Origin: Frigoriglobus tundricola
GTDB taxonomy: Bacteria > Planctomycetota > Planctomycetia > Gemmatales > Gemmataceae
DNA: 64,000 nt
Reading direction: 5' to 3'
NCBI RefSeq assembly: GCF_013128195.2
Contig: NZ_CP053452.2
Coordinates: 4,774,001 to 4,838,000 of the forward strand
In this document: positions 1-8,925 of the stretch, piece after piece
Layout of the letters: each line of letters opens with the position of its first letter
Numbering within the stretch: position 1 is the first letter of the stretch
Program-made: the position numbers and the translations under genes
Notes under the pieces: generated by a model
What the model was told of the DNA's origin: nothing
Seen by the model: the letters and a program-made list of their open reading frames with translations, nothing else
Database searches by the model: none

Positions 1-155
1 TCGAACCTTATCGCGGAACGCACATCGCCGTTTTGAACGGAGCCATCGTCGGTCACGGATGGAACTCACTCCAGCTCCAGATCGATGTGGCTCGGAAGTT
101 CAACGTCCACCCACAGCGGTTCATCCTTGAGTACATTCCCACCCGCGAATTTTGA
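1..155 (+). CDS. DUF5678-like protein, 3' end only
   Basis: This is a 5'-truncated reading frame that enters at the window edge (frame beginning at base 3) and stops at TGA 153-155. The visible 50 residues read as a short beta-rich module with the pattern YRGTHIAVLNGAIVGHG, then a helix and LEYIPTREF at the end. That resembles the DUF5678 pattern (Y.GkwVAv.nG.vV..G, ending in a V.y.p strand). DUF5678 proteins are small, of unknown function, and often precede an aspartyl-protease-like gene. Here the stop codon overlaps the TTG start of exactly such a gene, so the two are probably translationally coupled, perhaps as a toxin/antitoxin-like or processing pair; that role is inference only. The N-terminus lies outside the window. 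Confidence 0.6.
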   Translation, partial: EPYRGTHIAVLNGAIVGHGWNSLQLQIDVARKFNVHPQRFILEYIPTREF

Positions 156-688
156 GTGAAACGGTGCCCCAGGTTCATCTCGCGGTTCGGGATGTCGGCG
201 GACGAACACTCCCCACTTCCGTTGGTGGAACGGTTTACCTTCCCCAACGCCGAGTGCGTGCTTGGGTGCGCTTGGGTCGAGAAATTTTACCCCGCGAAGC
301 GGTTGTGGATACGGGCGCGCCGGCCAGTATCTTTTCACGGCAGGTTTGGAAAGCCTTTCACACTCGCGGCGATATTGTGTGGATCGCTCATCCGCCAACT
401 GAGGCCAGTCGCGAGGTGCTGCCGCGCATCGATGTTCACGGCGGCAATTATCCGTTTCGGCTCGGTCGCATCCGCCTCGTGGTGGTGGACCTCGACAAAA
501 ACCAACTGGCCCCGCGAGACGTGCTCGTGATCTGCACCGAGGACGAACCCGTCGATGCCGAAGCAGACCCGCCCGAATTGCCACGCCTCTTGCTCATCGG
601 CCTCGCGGACGTGATGAACGGGCGCTCGTTGCTCCTACAAGTCTCTGCTGATGGTCAACAATGGACGGCACCGTTGAGCGAACCTTGA
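152..688 (+). CDS. Retropepsin-like aspartyl protease domain protein
   Basis: The protein has 178 residues. The central strand-turn reads REAVVDTGAPASIFS, with the Asp-Thr-Gly signature at residues 53-55, the hallmark of retropepsin-like aspartic proteases. It is preceded by a basic RVRAWVRLG strand and followed by an alpha/beta tail ending in a LLLIGLADVMNGRSLLLQ segment. Retropepsins act as dimers with one DTG per chain, and a single DTG is what is seen. The TTG start at 152 overlaps the upstream TGA. There is no good Shine-Dalgarno site, so translation by coupling is likely. A GTG at 156 is in another frame and gives no family match. No signal peptide is visible, so it is probably cytoplasmic. 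The substrate is unknown; activity is inferred from the motif only. Confidence 0.72.
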   Translation: MSETVPQVHLAVRDVGGRTLPTSVGGTVYLPQRRVRAWVRLGREILPREAVVDTGAPASIFSRQVWKAFHTRGDIVWIAHPPTEASREVLPRIDVHGGNYPFRLGRIRLVVVDLDKNQLAPRDVLVICTEDEPVDAEADPPELPRLLLIGLADVMNGRSLLLQVSADGQQWTAPLSEP

Positions 689-706
689 GTGATCGGTAGT
701 ACCCCG

Positions 707-1408
707 TCACGCCTTCTCCAACAACATGTCCACCACCCAGCATCCGCGCACATGCGGTTCCGCACCGCGACAGTGGCCCAGCACGTCGGTGTTGTCGCAC
801 CCGGCGTCTTGAAGTGCATCCGCGAGGATCGGCATCCGGTCGAAAGCCTTGTTGTCGTAGATGCCACGGGCCAGCGCCTGTACGTCGAACGTGAGCCAAA
901 GCGGTTCGAGTGTAACGGGACGGAAGGGGTTGCCGAAGATGTCACGGATCAGCTTCGCCTGCTCGGCCAATTCTTTCCGATGCGCGTTCTCGAAAGCGGT
1001 ATCGTATTCGGAATCCGGCCCTTTATCGGCCTCCGCACATGCCGCCGCACTCGCGGCTGTGCTTGAAACCGAACTTGCAGTTCGGCCCGTAACGGAGCGA
1101 ACGAAAATGGCGTCGGCGGCGGCATGGGTCGCGAAGGTGGCTGGGTCCGGTGCCCAAGGCTGGCCCCGATCAAATGCAACAGCTTCCGCCTGGGAGAAAG
1201 CGCGGTCCCTGTCGGCGCGTGTCGCCAAACCGTCGGCGTATCGCTCCGCGACTCCCAACGCGTCGCGACTTTCGTTCGGGAGTAAGCTCCAGATGCGCCC
1301 GCAACAAGCACATCCGAATAGCCTCATCTTTCGTTCGTCGGTGACTTCGCGGCGATTCGGAAACATCCGCTCCGGGTCATCGCACGCGAGCCATTCGGCT
1401 TCGGTCAT
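707..1408 (-). CDS. Gemmataceae-type hypothetical protein (MTEAEW family)
   Basis: The protein has 233 residues. The N-terminus reads MTEAEWLACDDPERMF, followed by DERKMRLFGCACCGRIW, a Cys-rich stretch (CACC). The C-terminus carries IRDIFGNPFRPV, then AFDRMPILADALQDAGCDN and HVRGCWVVDMLL. As I recall the family, this layout recurs in many paralogs in Gemmata-like planctomycetes, sometimes attached to other domains, and has no known function. The CACC and later Cys/His residues could bind metal, but this is not established. No signal peptide or membrane segment is seen. The gene stands alone on the minus strand, convergent with the protease gene. The start is supported by the conserved first motif. 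Confidence 0.75.
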   Translation of the reverse strand: MTEAEWLACDDPERMFPNRREVTDERKMRLFGCACCGRIWSLLPNESRDALGVAERYADGLATRADRDRAFSQAEAVAFDRGQPWAPDPATFATHAAADAIFVRSVTGRTASSVSSTAASAAACAEADKGPDSEYDTAFENAHRKELAEQAKLIRDIFGNPFRPVTLEPLWLTFDVQALARGIYDNKAFDRMPILADALQDAGCDNTDVLGHCRGAEPHVRGCWVVDMLLEKA

Positions 1409-1437
1409 CGTGTCGCCCCGTTGAGGGTGGTCTCATT

Positions 1438-1690
1438 GCCCTGTTGAAACCCCGCGCACGTTGTTCCGCGGCCTGCTCTCTTCAGCCCGAAGGGCGGGGA
1501 CAGCATAGCCCCGGGCAACGCCCGGGGGCGGTCGAGTATGGCCTTCCAGGCTGAATGCCTGGGACAGCACCGCGTGTGTCAGGCCTTCAGCCTGAAACAT
1601 ATGATGGCTCGCACCCCGGGCGTTGCCCGGGGCTATGCTGTCCCAGCCCTGCGGGCTGAAAGCGCACCGACCCTTTCAACAAAGCACGGT
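1438..1690. repeat. Long nested inverted repeat, family A copy 1
   Basis: The arms run roughly 1438-1530 and 1612-1690. The core GACAGCATAGCCCCGGGCAA (1499-1518) is matched in reverse complement at about 1624-1643. The outer ends are ctgttgaaa and tttcaacaaag. Between the arms lie further small palindromes built on AGGCTGAA and TTCAGCCT. A second copy with the same order of blocks lies at 44805-45027. It encodes nothing convincing. The remainder of the 1409-1862 gap (1691-1862) holds only the leader of the downstream secreted-protein gene. The structure suggests a REP/MITE-like element; mobility is inference. Confidence 0.85.
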
Positions 1691-1862
1691 CGTATCATAC
1701 GCCCTCCGCCCGCCGAACCGCCACGACCGGCATTCGCAGCACGGCTCGTCGCTCTCACCCATGTTCCTTAAACTCCGCAAACTGGCATCGCCAGATGCGC
1801 CGGCGTAAAATCGGCGCTCTGGGCAAACCCCTCCGCCGCGACCACCCACCGAGAGCCGCACC

Positions 1863-4800
1863 GTGAAACCCGCTTTGTTCTTCGGGCGCCGCCCGGCGTT
1901 CGCCCTGCTCGCCGGGCTGATCTTCGTCCTTCCCGGAGTCGCACGCTCCGGCGAGGACGACGACCTCAAGAAGGAAATCGCCGACGTCGAGAAGCAGATC
2001 CTCGACCTCAAGAAGAAGCTCGACGACCTGCGCAAGGGCAAGTCCGAGCCCGCGGCACTCAACACCGTGCCCGAAAGCGCGATCGCCCAGATGACCTGGC
2101 GGTGCATCGGCCCGGCCAACATGGGCGGCCGGATCACCGCACTCGCGGTCGTGGAGAGCGACCCCACCACCTACTACGTCGCCACCGCGTCCGGCGGGCT
2201 GCTCAAGACCACCAACAACGGCACCACGTTCAGCTTCGTGTTCGAGAAGGAGGCCACCGTCTCCATCGGCGACGTCGCGGTCGCCCCGAGCGACCCCAAC
2301 GTCGTGTACGTCGGCACCGGCGAGAACAACCCGCGCAACTCGGCCTCCTACGGCGACGGCGTCTACAAGAGCACCGACGCGGGCAAGACCTGGAAGAACG
2401 TCGGCCTCAAGAAGTCGTTCAGCATCGGCAAGATCGTCGTCCACCCGAAAGACCCGAACACGGTTTACGTCGCGGCGCTCGGGCGCCTGTGGGGACCGAG
2501 CGAGGAGCGCGGCGTCTTCAAGACCGCGGACGGCGGCGCGACCTGGGAAAAAGTGCTGTACGTGGACGACAAGACCGGCGCGATCGAGCTGCGGATGGAC
2601 CCGTTCGACGCGAACGTCGTCCTCGCCGGCCTGTGGGAGCGGCGGCGCGACGAGTACGACGGCTTCTTCGGCTCGAACTGGCCCGGCCCGGACCAGTACG
2701 GCCCGGTCGTGGCGCACGGGCCGGGCGGGGGGCTGTTCAAAACGGCCGACGCGGGCAAGACCTGGAAGAAGCTCACCGGCGAGAAGGCCGCGGCCGGGCT
2801 GCCCACGGTGAAGACCGGCCGCATCGGCCTCGACTACTCGCGCAAAACGAAGGGACTGGTGTACGCGATCATCGACACCGAGGACATCGGCAAGGGCCGC
2901 CCCGCCCTCACGGTCTACCTGGGCGTTTCGGGCGAGAACGCCAAGGACGGGGGCAAACTCACCGCGATCCTCGACGACGGACCCGCGGCGAAAGCGGGGC
3001 TCAAGAGCGGCGACCTCATCACCGCCGTGGACGGGAAGAAGGTCACCAGTTACGACGACGTGCTCGACATCATGGTGACCAAAAGGCCCGACGACGTCGT
3101 GAAGCTCACCGTGATCCGCACCAAGGAGAAGAAGCCGGCCGACAAGAAGGACGTGAAGAAGGAAAAGGAAGACGACAAGAAGGCCGACAAGAAGGACGTG
3201 AAGAAGGAAGAAAAGGAGGAGAAGGAGACGCTCACCATCGAAATGAAGCTCGCCCCGCGTCCGGCCGAGCCGCCCCCGAAGGGCAAGGGCGGGCAGCAGG
3301 CCCTCGCGCCGGGCGGGATCGTCCTCTCGGCCACGGGTGTTGACGAACCGGTCAAGGTCGCGGAGGTGCCCAAGGGCGGGGCGGCGGAGAAAGCCGGTGT
3401 GAAAGCCGGCATGACGGTGATCGGCGTCGAAGGGAAAGAGGTGAACACCTTCCGCGAGTTCCGGACCGAGTTGCGCGTGTCGCCCAAGCTCGATAACCCG
3501 CGCAAGGCCGGCGACAAGGTGAAAATCACATTCAAAGACGGCGACAAGAAAGCGTTCGACGCGGTCCTGCCCCTGGAGATGGCCGAGGTGCGCAACCCGG
3601 CCGGCAAGGCGCCGACCCCGTCGGCCACACGCCCGTTCCTGAACCCCGGCCCGGTCGGCGGGCAACAGGCGAACGTGCAGAACAACCAGGGCAAGGACGG
3701 CTTCCAGACCGGCGGCGTGTACATGAGCAAGGACAACGGCGACACCTGGACCCGTGTCAACAGCGTGAACCCGCGGCCGTTCTACTTCTCGAACGTCCGC
3801 GTCGATCCGACCGACGACAACCTCATCTACGCCCTGGGCGACACCGTGCTGTGGAAGAGCACCAACGGGGGCAAGCAGTTCTCCAGCGCACAGGCCGGCA
3901 CCGTTCACCCCGACTACCACGCCCTGTGGATCGACCCGAAGGACGGCCGGCACCTGATCCTCGGCTGCGACGGCGGGTTCTATTCCACCTACGACCGCGG
4001 CGCCAACTGGGACCACCTGAACGTGCTGGCGCTGGGCCAGTTCTATCACGTCGCGGTGGACACGCGGAAACCGTACCGCGTGTACGGCGGCCTCCAGGAC
4101 AACGGGAGCTGGGGCGGCCCGTCGCGCACGCTCCGCGGCTCCGGCCCGTCCAACGAGGACTGGGTGTACATCCGGGGCGGTGACGGGTTCGTGTGCCGCG
4201 TCGATCCGAACGACCCGGACTGGGTCTACTCCGAGAGCCAGAACGGCTTCATGGGGCGGCAGAACCTGAAGACCGGCGAGCAGGGGGGTATCCGCCCGCG
4301 CCAGGTCAAGGAGGGTGAGGAACTGCGGTTCAACTGGAACACGCCGTTCATCCTGTCGAGCCACAACTCGCACATCTTCTACTGCGGCGCGCAGTACGTT
4401 TTCCGGTCGGTCGCCCGCGGCGACAGCCTGAAGCCGATCAGCCCCGAACTGACCCGCACCAAACAGGGATCGATGTCGGCGCTAGCGGAGAGCCCCAAAA
4501 ACGCCGACGTCCTCTGGGCCGGGACCGACGACGGCGCGCTGTGGGTGACCAAGGACGGGGGCGCGAACTGGCAGAACGTGTCCGAGAACTTGAAGAAGGC
4601 CGGCGCGCCCGGCCCGCGGTGCGTGGCGAGCATCGAGCCGGGGCACAAGCACGAGGGGCGCTGCTACGTGTGCCTCGACGGCCACCGCTCGGACGACGAC
4701 AAGCCGTACCTGTTCGTGACGGAGGACCACGGCCAGACGTGGAAGAGCGTGACCGGCAACCTGCCCGCGTTCGGGTCCACCCGCGTGCTGCGCGAGGACA

Positions 4801-5498
4801 TCACCACCTCGGAGGTGCTGTACTGCGGCACCGAGTTCGGCATCTGGGCGTCGGTGAACCGCGGCGAGACGTGGGCGAAGATCAGCAACAACCTGCCGAC
4901 GGTCGCGGTCCACGAGGTCGCGCAGCCGACGACGGCGGCCGAGATCGTGATCGCCACGCACGGCCGGAGCGTGTGGGTGGTGGACGTGGCGAGCCTGCGG
5001 CAGATGACGGCGGAGGCGCTCAAGGCGCCGGCCACGCTGTTCGTACCGGCCACCATAACGCGGTGGCAGTACGCGCCGGGCGGCTTCCCGTACTCGCGCG
5101 ACGTGCGGAAGTTCTACGGCACCAACCCGCCGGCCGGCGGCGCCATCGACTACCTGCTGACCGCCCCCGCGAAAGAGGTGTCGGTGAAGGTGCTGGACGT
5201 GAACGGCAAGGCGGTGCGCGAGTTCCGGTCGCCGCCCGCCACGGTCGGGTTCCACCGCCTCCAGTGGGCGCCGCCGAAGGCCGGCGGCTACCGCGTGGTG
5301 CTGACGGTGGACGGCAAGGAGTTCGCCCAGATGGCGACGGTGGAGAACGACCCGAACGCGCCGGCAAACGCGGTCATCACCGACGGCCCGCTGCCCGTTG
5401 CGGGCGAGGAAGGCGCTCAGGACAAGAAAGAAGACGAGGGCATGGACGCGGCCGAGACGAAAGAGGTGGCGCCGTTCATCCCGGCGGCGAAGGATTGA
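1863..5498 (+). CDS. Secreted VPS10/BNR-type beta-propeller protein with two inserted PDZ domains
   Basis: The protein has 1211 residues and starts at GTG. A hydrophobic signal peptide lies at about 10-28, followed by a short Lys/Glu/Leu coiled coil (about 30-57). Sortilin/BNR-like blades of the type VYKSTDAGKTWKNVG run from about 75 to 340 and again from about 610 to 1030, with many S/T.D.G.TW motifs. Between the two halves sit two PDZ-like modules (about 349-419 and 483-569), separated by a very Lys/Asp/Glu-rich linker (about 420-456) made of repeated DKKDVKKE-like units. The C-terminal 130 residues look like an Ig-like beta-sandwich with a Glu-rich tail. Related proteins are annotated as sortilin-like or glycosyl-hydrolase-like and are exported. 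The PDZ modules suggest binding of peptide C-termini. No catalytic function can be assigned. Confidence 0.9.
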   Translation: MKPALFFGRRPAFALLAGLIFVLPGVARSGEDDDLKKEIADVEKQILDLKKKLDDLRKGKSEPAALNTVPESAIAQMTWRCIGPANMGGRITALAVVESDPTTYYVATASGGLLKTTNNGTTFSFVFEKEATVSIGDVAVAPSDPNVVYVGTGENNPRNSASYGDGVYKSTDAGKTWKNVGLKKSFSIGKIVVHPKDPNTVYVAALGRLWGPSEERGVFKTADGGATWEKVLYVDDKTGAIELRMDPFDANVVLAGLWERRRDEYDGFFGSNWPGPDQYGPVVAHGPGGGLFKTADAGKTWKKLTGEKAAAGLPTVKTGRIGLDYSRKTKGLVYAIIDTEDIGKGRPALTVYLGVSGENAKDGGKLTAILDDGPAAKAGLKSGDLITAVDGKKVTSYDDVLDIMVTKRPDDVVKLTVIRTKEKKPADKKDVKKEKEDDKKADKKDVKKEEKEEKETLTIEMKLAPRPAEPPPKGKGGQQALAPGGIVLSATGVDEPVKVAEVPKGGAAEKAGVKAGMTVIGVEGKEVNTFREFRTELRVSPKLDNPRKAGDKVKITFKDGDKKAFDAVLPLEMAEVRNPAGKAPTPSATRPFLNPGPVGGQQANVQNNQGKDGFQTGGVYMSKDNGDTWTRVNSVNPRPFYFSNVRVDPTDDNLIYALGDTVLWKSTNGGKQFSSAQAGTVHPDYHALWIDPKDGRHLILGCDGGFYSTYDRGANWDHLNVLALGQFYHVAVDTRKPYRVYGGLQDNGSWGGPSRTLRGSGPSNEDWVYIRGGDGFVCRVDPNDPDWVYSESQNGFMGRQNLKTGEQGGIRPRQVKEGEELRFNWNTPFILSSHNSHIFYCGAQYVFRSVARGDSLKPISPELTRTKQGSMSALAESPKNADVLWAGTDDGALWVTKDGGANWQNVSENLKKAGAPGPRCVASIEPGHKHEGRCYVCLDGHRSDDDKPYLFVTEDHGQTWKSVTGNLPAFGSTRVLREDITTSEVLYCGTEFGIWASVNRGETWAKISNNLPTVAVHEVAQPTTAAEIVIATHGRSVWVVDVASLRQMTAEALKAPATLFVPATITRWQYAPGGFPYSRDVRKFYGTNPPAGGAIDYLLTAPAKEVSVKVLDVNGKAVREFRSPPATVGFHRLQWAPPKAGGYRVVLTVDGKEFAQMATVENDPNAPANAVITDGPLPVAGEEGAQDKKEDEGMDAAETKEVAPFIPAAKD

Positions 5499-5552
5499 GA
5501 ACCGGTGGGACGGGTTCGTGTGTGACGGGCCGAAGGGGAGTCGCGCGGGGTC

Positions 5553-5595
5553 GCGCGCCCCCCCCGGACCGAACGGGACTCGGTCCCGGGCGCGC
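5553..5595. terminator. Possible terminator hairpin between convergent genes
   Basis: A GC-rich stem is formed by gcgcgcccc and gggcgcgc, with an inner 7-bp stem GGACCGA/TCGGTCC. It lies 55 bases after the beta-propeller stop and before the 3' end of the convergent kinase gene. No U-tract follows, so a classic intrinsic terminator is not proven. Confidence 0.35.
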
Positions 5596-5711
5596 AAAGC
5601 GCTGGCCCCGCCTCGGTCCAACGCTGTACGGTTGAGATTCGCCGGTCGCGCGGTCGGCGTGCGGGTTCGCTATCTGCGCTCTCGCCCACGTCGAGACCGG
5701 GTCGTTGCCCC

Positions 5712-7639
5712 TCACCTCACGGCCGCGACCATGCGCTGGAACCGCTTCGGAATTCCCGTCACGGGGCGAATTTCGATGCGGCGGAAGTAGATGGCGCCCA
5801 TGTACGATTGCAACTGGAGCCGGCCGCGCGTCAGCGGCGCCTCGGCGGTCGCGGTGGGCTGCCGCGATCGCGCAATCGCGAGTACCACAAAGCTGTTCAC
5901 AATGTGAAGAGCCGTGTCGCCCACGCACACCAATTCTACCTGGTTCCACAGTCCCAACTGGTGCTCACAGTTGCACAGAACCCGCGCCCGCATACCGGCC
6001 GGCCCCGTCGACTCCAACCGGCCGTCGCGCAGCTCGGCCAGGTCGCACAGGCGGTGGTCGCCCGTTCGGAAGTAGCCGCCCGTGTTCGGGGGATAGATTT
6101 CCATCTCGTGTGCCTTCATCATCCCGAGGAACCCCTGGCCGTGCGGACCAACCGCGTGGTAGTTCAGGCCGCTGTTGTGCGCCCCCTTGGGCGTCTCCCA
6201 GCGGTACTCCAACCGCAGGTGATAGTTCTCGTATTCGCCCTCGCTCGTGAGCGCGCCGTGGCGGGTGCCGCTGACCCGGATCACCGGGCTGGCGTCCTTC
6301 TCCACGATCGAGAACACGCCACTAGGATCCTCGCCGGGCCGGCCGCCCTGTAGGAACGTTTCCCAGCCGGTGAAGTCGCGGCCGTTGAACAGGCTGACCC
6401 ATCCCGTCTCCGCCTCCGGCTCCTCATGTGACGGCTGCCGGGCCGCGGTCGGCCACAGGGCCACGGCGAGGGCGGCGAGGGCGGCCAGGGCGGCCGCGGA
6501 CAGAGCGAACCCGGCAGCGACAATCAGGACGCGGCGGACGCGAACCGACCGGTGCGACAGGGCGGCCTCCAGATCGGCGAGCATCGTGGCGGCACCGGGG
6601 TACCGGCGGGCCGGATCCTTGGCCATCGCGCGGGCAACGATGTGGGCGGCGAGGGCCGGCACTTCGCGCGCGCGCGGCGGGGGGTCGGGGCGGGAGCGCC
6701 GCGGTGGGCCGCGGTCGCCTCGGCGGCCGTCGCGGCCTGGTAAGGGGGCCGGCCGGTCAACAGCGTGTAGTAGGTCGCGCCGAGGGAGTAGATGTCGCCG
6801 CTGGGGCCGGCCGGGTGGCCGGCCAGTACCTCCGGCGGCATGTACGCCGGCGTGCCGGCAATTTCGAAGGCGCCCCCCCCGTCGGTCTCGCGGGCCAGAC
6901 CGAAGTCGGAGAGCTTGGCGACCAGGGTTCCGGTCGCCCCGGTCAGGAGCACGTTTGCCGGCTTGATGTCGCGGTGGACCAGTCCCGCCGCGTGCGCCGT
7001 CGCCAGCCCGCGGCAGACGTCGGCGGCAATGCGCGTGGCGGTCGGCGGGTCGAACGGCCCGCCCTGCTTCAACCGGTCAGAGGCGGAGACGGCCAGCCGC
7101 TCCATCGCCATGTACCACACGCCGCCGTCGGACCCGGCGTCGTAAACCGTCACGATGTTCGGATGGGCCAGCCGGCCGGCCAGTCGGGCCTCCTCCGTTA
7201 TCTTCGCCGCGTCGGCCCGTCCGGTCAGCAACTTCACCGCCACCGGCCGGCCGATCACCGGGTCGTCGGCCTCGTAGACGCTGCTCATCCCGCCCCGGCC
7301 GATCAGCCGCGTCAGGCGGTACTTGCCGACCACCGATCCGACGCCCACCGCACTCGCCGCGGCCTCCGCAAACACGGCGTTGATGACGCGGGTGTCGTTC
7401 GGCAGGCGCTGGTGGTACTCCGCCGGGCGGGGGGACTCACCGGCCCGGTTGCGGCATTCGAGTTCGAGGTGGAGCAGTTCCGTGAGCCAGGCGGCCCGCT
7501 CTTCGGGGGGCGTGTCGGCCAGGTGGTCCCGAACGTCGGGGCGAACGGGACCGGCCCACGCCCGCTCGAAGCGCAAGCACACTGCGTCGAGCCGGCGCTG
7601 CGAGTCGAGCGGCAACCGTTCGTAAGCCGTCACGGACAT
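5712..7639 (-). pseudogene. Ser/Thr protein kinase fused to a 3-keto-disaccharide hydrolase (DUF1080) domain, frameshifted
   Basis: The first reading frame (ATG 7639) gives a planctomycete-type kinase: an N-terminal helical region (about 1-100), the glycine loop IGRGGMSSVYEADD, VAVKLL (Lys136), HRDIKPANVLL, DFGLAR and GTPAYMPPEVL. The kinase C-lobe is cut off near residue 323. The missing piece (LAAHIVARAMAKDPARRYP) continues in another frame, followed by a transmembrane segment (about 25 Ala/Leu residues) and a DUF1080 domain (TGWVSLFNGRDFTGWE ... WYFRTGDHRL-like, ending at 5712). The switch point is the alternating tract cgcgcgcgcgcg at 6665-6676. A one-base change there restores one frame of about 642 codons. 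The start overlaps the upstream sigma-factor stop by 10 bases. Either a sequencing error or a real slippage site is possible, so pseudogene status is provisional. Confidence 0.8.
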
Positions 7640-8190
7640 GCACCGCCCCAGATCGAGCGGATGAGCGCCAACCGGCGGGTGACAGTGCGGACGGTGCACC
7701 CGAGGCGGTCGGCGATCTCCTTGTTAGAGTGGCACTCGAGTTTCAGGCGGGCGACCTCCCGGGCCTGATCGTCGGGCAATCGCTCGAACAGGATCTGCAC
7801 CTCGTCAGCGGCCAGGGTCGCGGCGGCCGGATCACCGCCGCCGCCGGCCACCTCCACCGGGAGTTCGCCCCCCCCGCCGCGCCGCTTCCCGCGCGACTCA
7901 TACTTGTGGTAGTCCAACGCCTTGCGGCCGGTGAGAACGGCCAACACCTGCCAGAGATCGTCGCGGTTCTCCAACCGGGCGAAGCCGTTATCGGCGGCGG
8001 ACCGGTAGAACTGGTAAAAGGCCGACGCGGCCACGTCCTCCTCATCGGCCGCTCGGACGTCCAGGCGCCGCAGGCGGGTCCGGGCGAGCGAAACGACCCG
8101 CTCGTAGTAGCGCTCCCAGAGCGGGCCGAGTGCCTCCCGGTCGCCGGTCGTGAGCCGGTTGAGCCAGAGTGTCACCGAACCAGGGTCCAT
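7630..8190 (-). CDS. ECF-type RNA polymerase sigma factor, kinase-linked
   Basis: The protein has 186 residues. Sigma region 2 is seen as ALGPLWERYYERVVSLAR and DEEDVAASAFYQFYR. Sigma region 4 is LPDDQAREVARLKLE followed by the HTH NKEIADRLGCTVRTVTRRL. A Gly-rich linker (about 114-128) separates them. The ATG at 8190 (MDPGSVTLW) is chosen because sigma region 2 begins just after it; upstream codons lack family character. The gene ends inside the start region of the kinase gene (10-base overlap), so the two are coupled. Planctomycetes commonly pair this type of ECF factor with a Ser/Thr kinase gene. Phosphorylation of the sigma factor or a partner by the kinase is a reasonable inference, not shown here. 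Confidence 0.88.
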   Translation of the reverse strand: MDPGSVTLWLNRLTTGDREALGPLWERYYERVVSLARTRLRRLDVRAADEEDVAASAFYQFYRSAADNGFARLENRDDLWQVLAVLTGRKALDYHKYESRGKRRGGGGELPVEVAGGGGDPAAATLAADEVQILFERLPDDQAREVARLKLECHSNKEIADRLGCTVRTVTRRLALIRSIWGGACP

Positions 8191-8925
8191 GTCGCTGCCC
8201 CGTGTTAAGAATCTCAAAATCAAATTTATTCGACCCGACTGGCCGGAATGAGAAAAAATTGTGAAGCGCCCCAAAAAGGGACGTGAACGTGTCCTCACTT
8301 CGCCGCGAATGTCGTGAACTCATCGCACGAACTGACGCGGGTCCGAGGGCGCAACCGAGAGCAGGAGCCCCGGTGGCGAACCGCCCTCACCGCGGCGGGT
8401 TGTGCTCTGTGATGGGGGCTGATGGCGGCTCGCGTCACACGAAGCCGATTGGCCTGAGCCGGCAGGGATCGTGAAGCACCCGGGGAACAGTTTCTTGCTG
8501 ATAAAGGGACCAATCGTCGATGTCACGAATCGGTATTTGAGCACCGCTGCGGCCGCCCGGGGCGCTCGCCGGTAACCTCCCGCCCAAAATTTCTGTCCAC
8601 CACGGTGAGCCATAACAGGGGCTCTCCCCTGCTCGCTTGAGGCTCGGTCATCGGATGTTGTCCCGGATCGAGCGGCCCGGAGTAATGGCGACCATCGCCG
8701 ACTTGATCTTGCCTGCCGTTCGGCTGGCACGCGGTGCCGGAACATCCTGAAGCGGAGCGGCCCGGCGGCACAAGCGTTCGGTGCCCCGCCGGCTCGTGTG
8801 GTCTCGTTCGCAGCCTTTTATCGAATGCCTGTCACGGTGATTCGATCGAGCCCCTGTGTTGTGTGGAATTCGCTGATATGGACGTTTTTTGGTTGTTCCC
8901 CCACTACTCCTGGAGAGGTGTCGAC
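8191..8925. other. Intergenic region, divergent promoters expected
   Basis: This 735-base gap separates the divergently transcribed sigma-factor gene and the DUF1559 gene. The part next to the sigma gene (8210-8290) is visibly AT-richer and is the likeliest promoter site for it. No convincing coding frame, hairpin or repeat was recognised in 8300-8900; a strong Shine-Dalgarno GGAG at 8912 belongs to the DUF1559 gene. Confidence 0.5.

Noticed and set aside
1755-4373. An 872-codon open frame antisense to the propeller gene
   Set aside because: It is Val/Arg/Leu-rich low-complexity sequence typical of antisense reading in GC-rich DNA; no domain, signal or start site supports it.
8320-8771. Possible decayed transposase before the first DUF1559 gene
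   Set aside because: Minus-strand frames here are short, Arg/Ser/Pro-rich and show no DDE or HTH motif.
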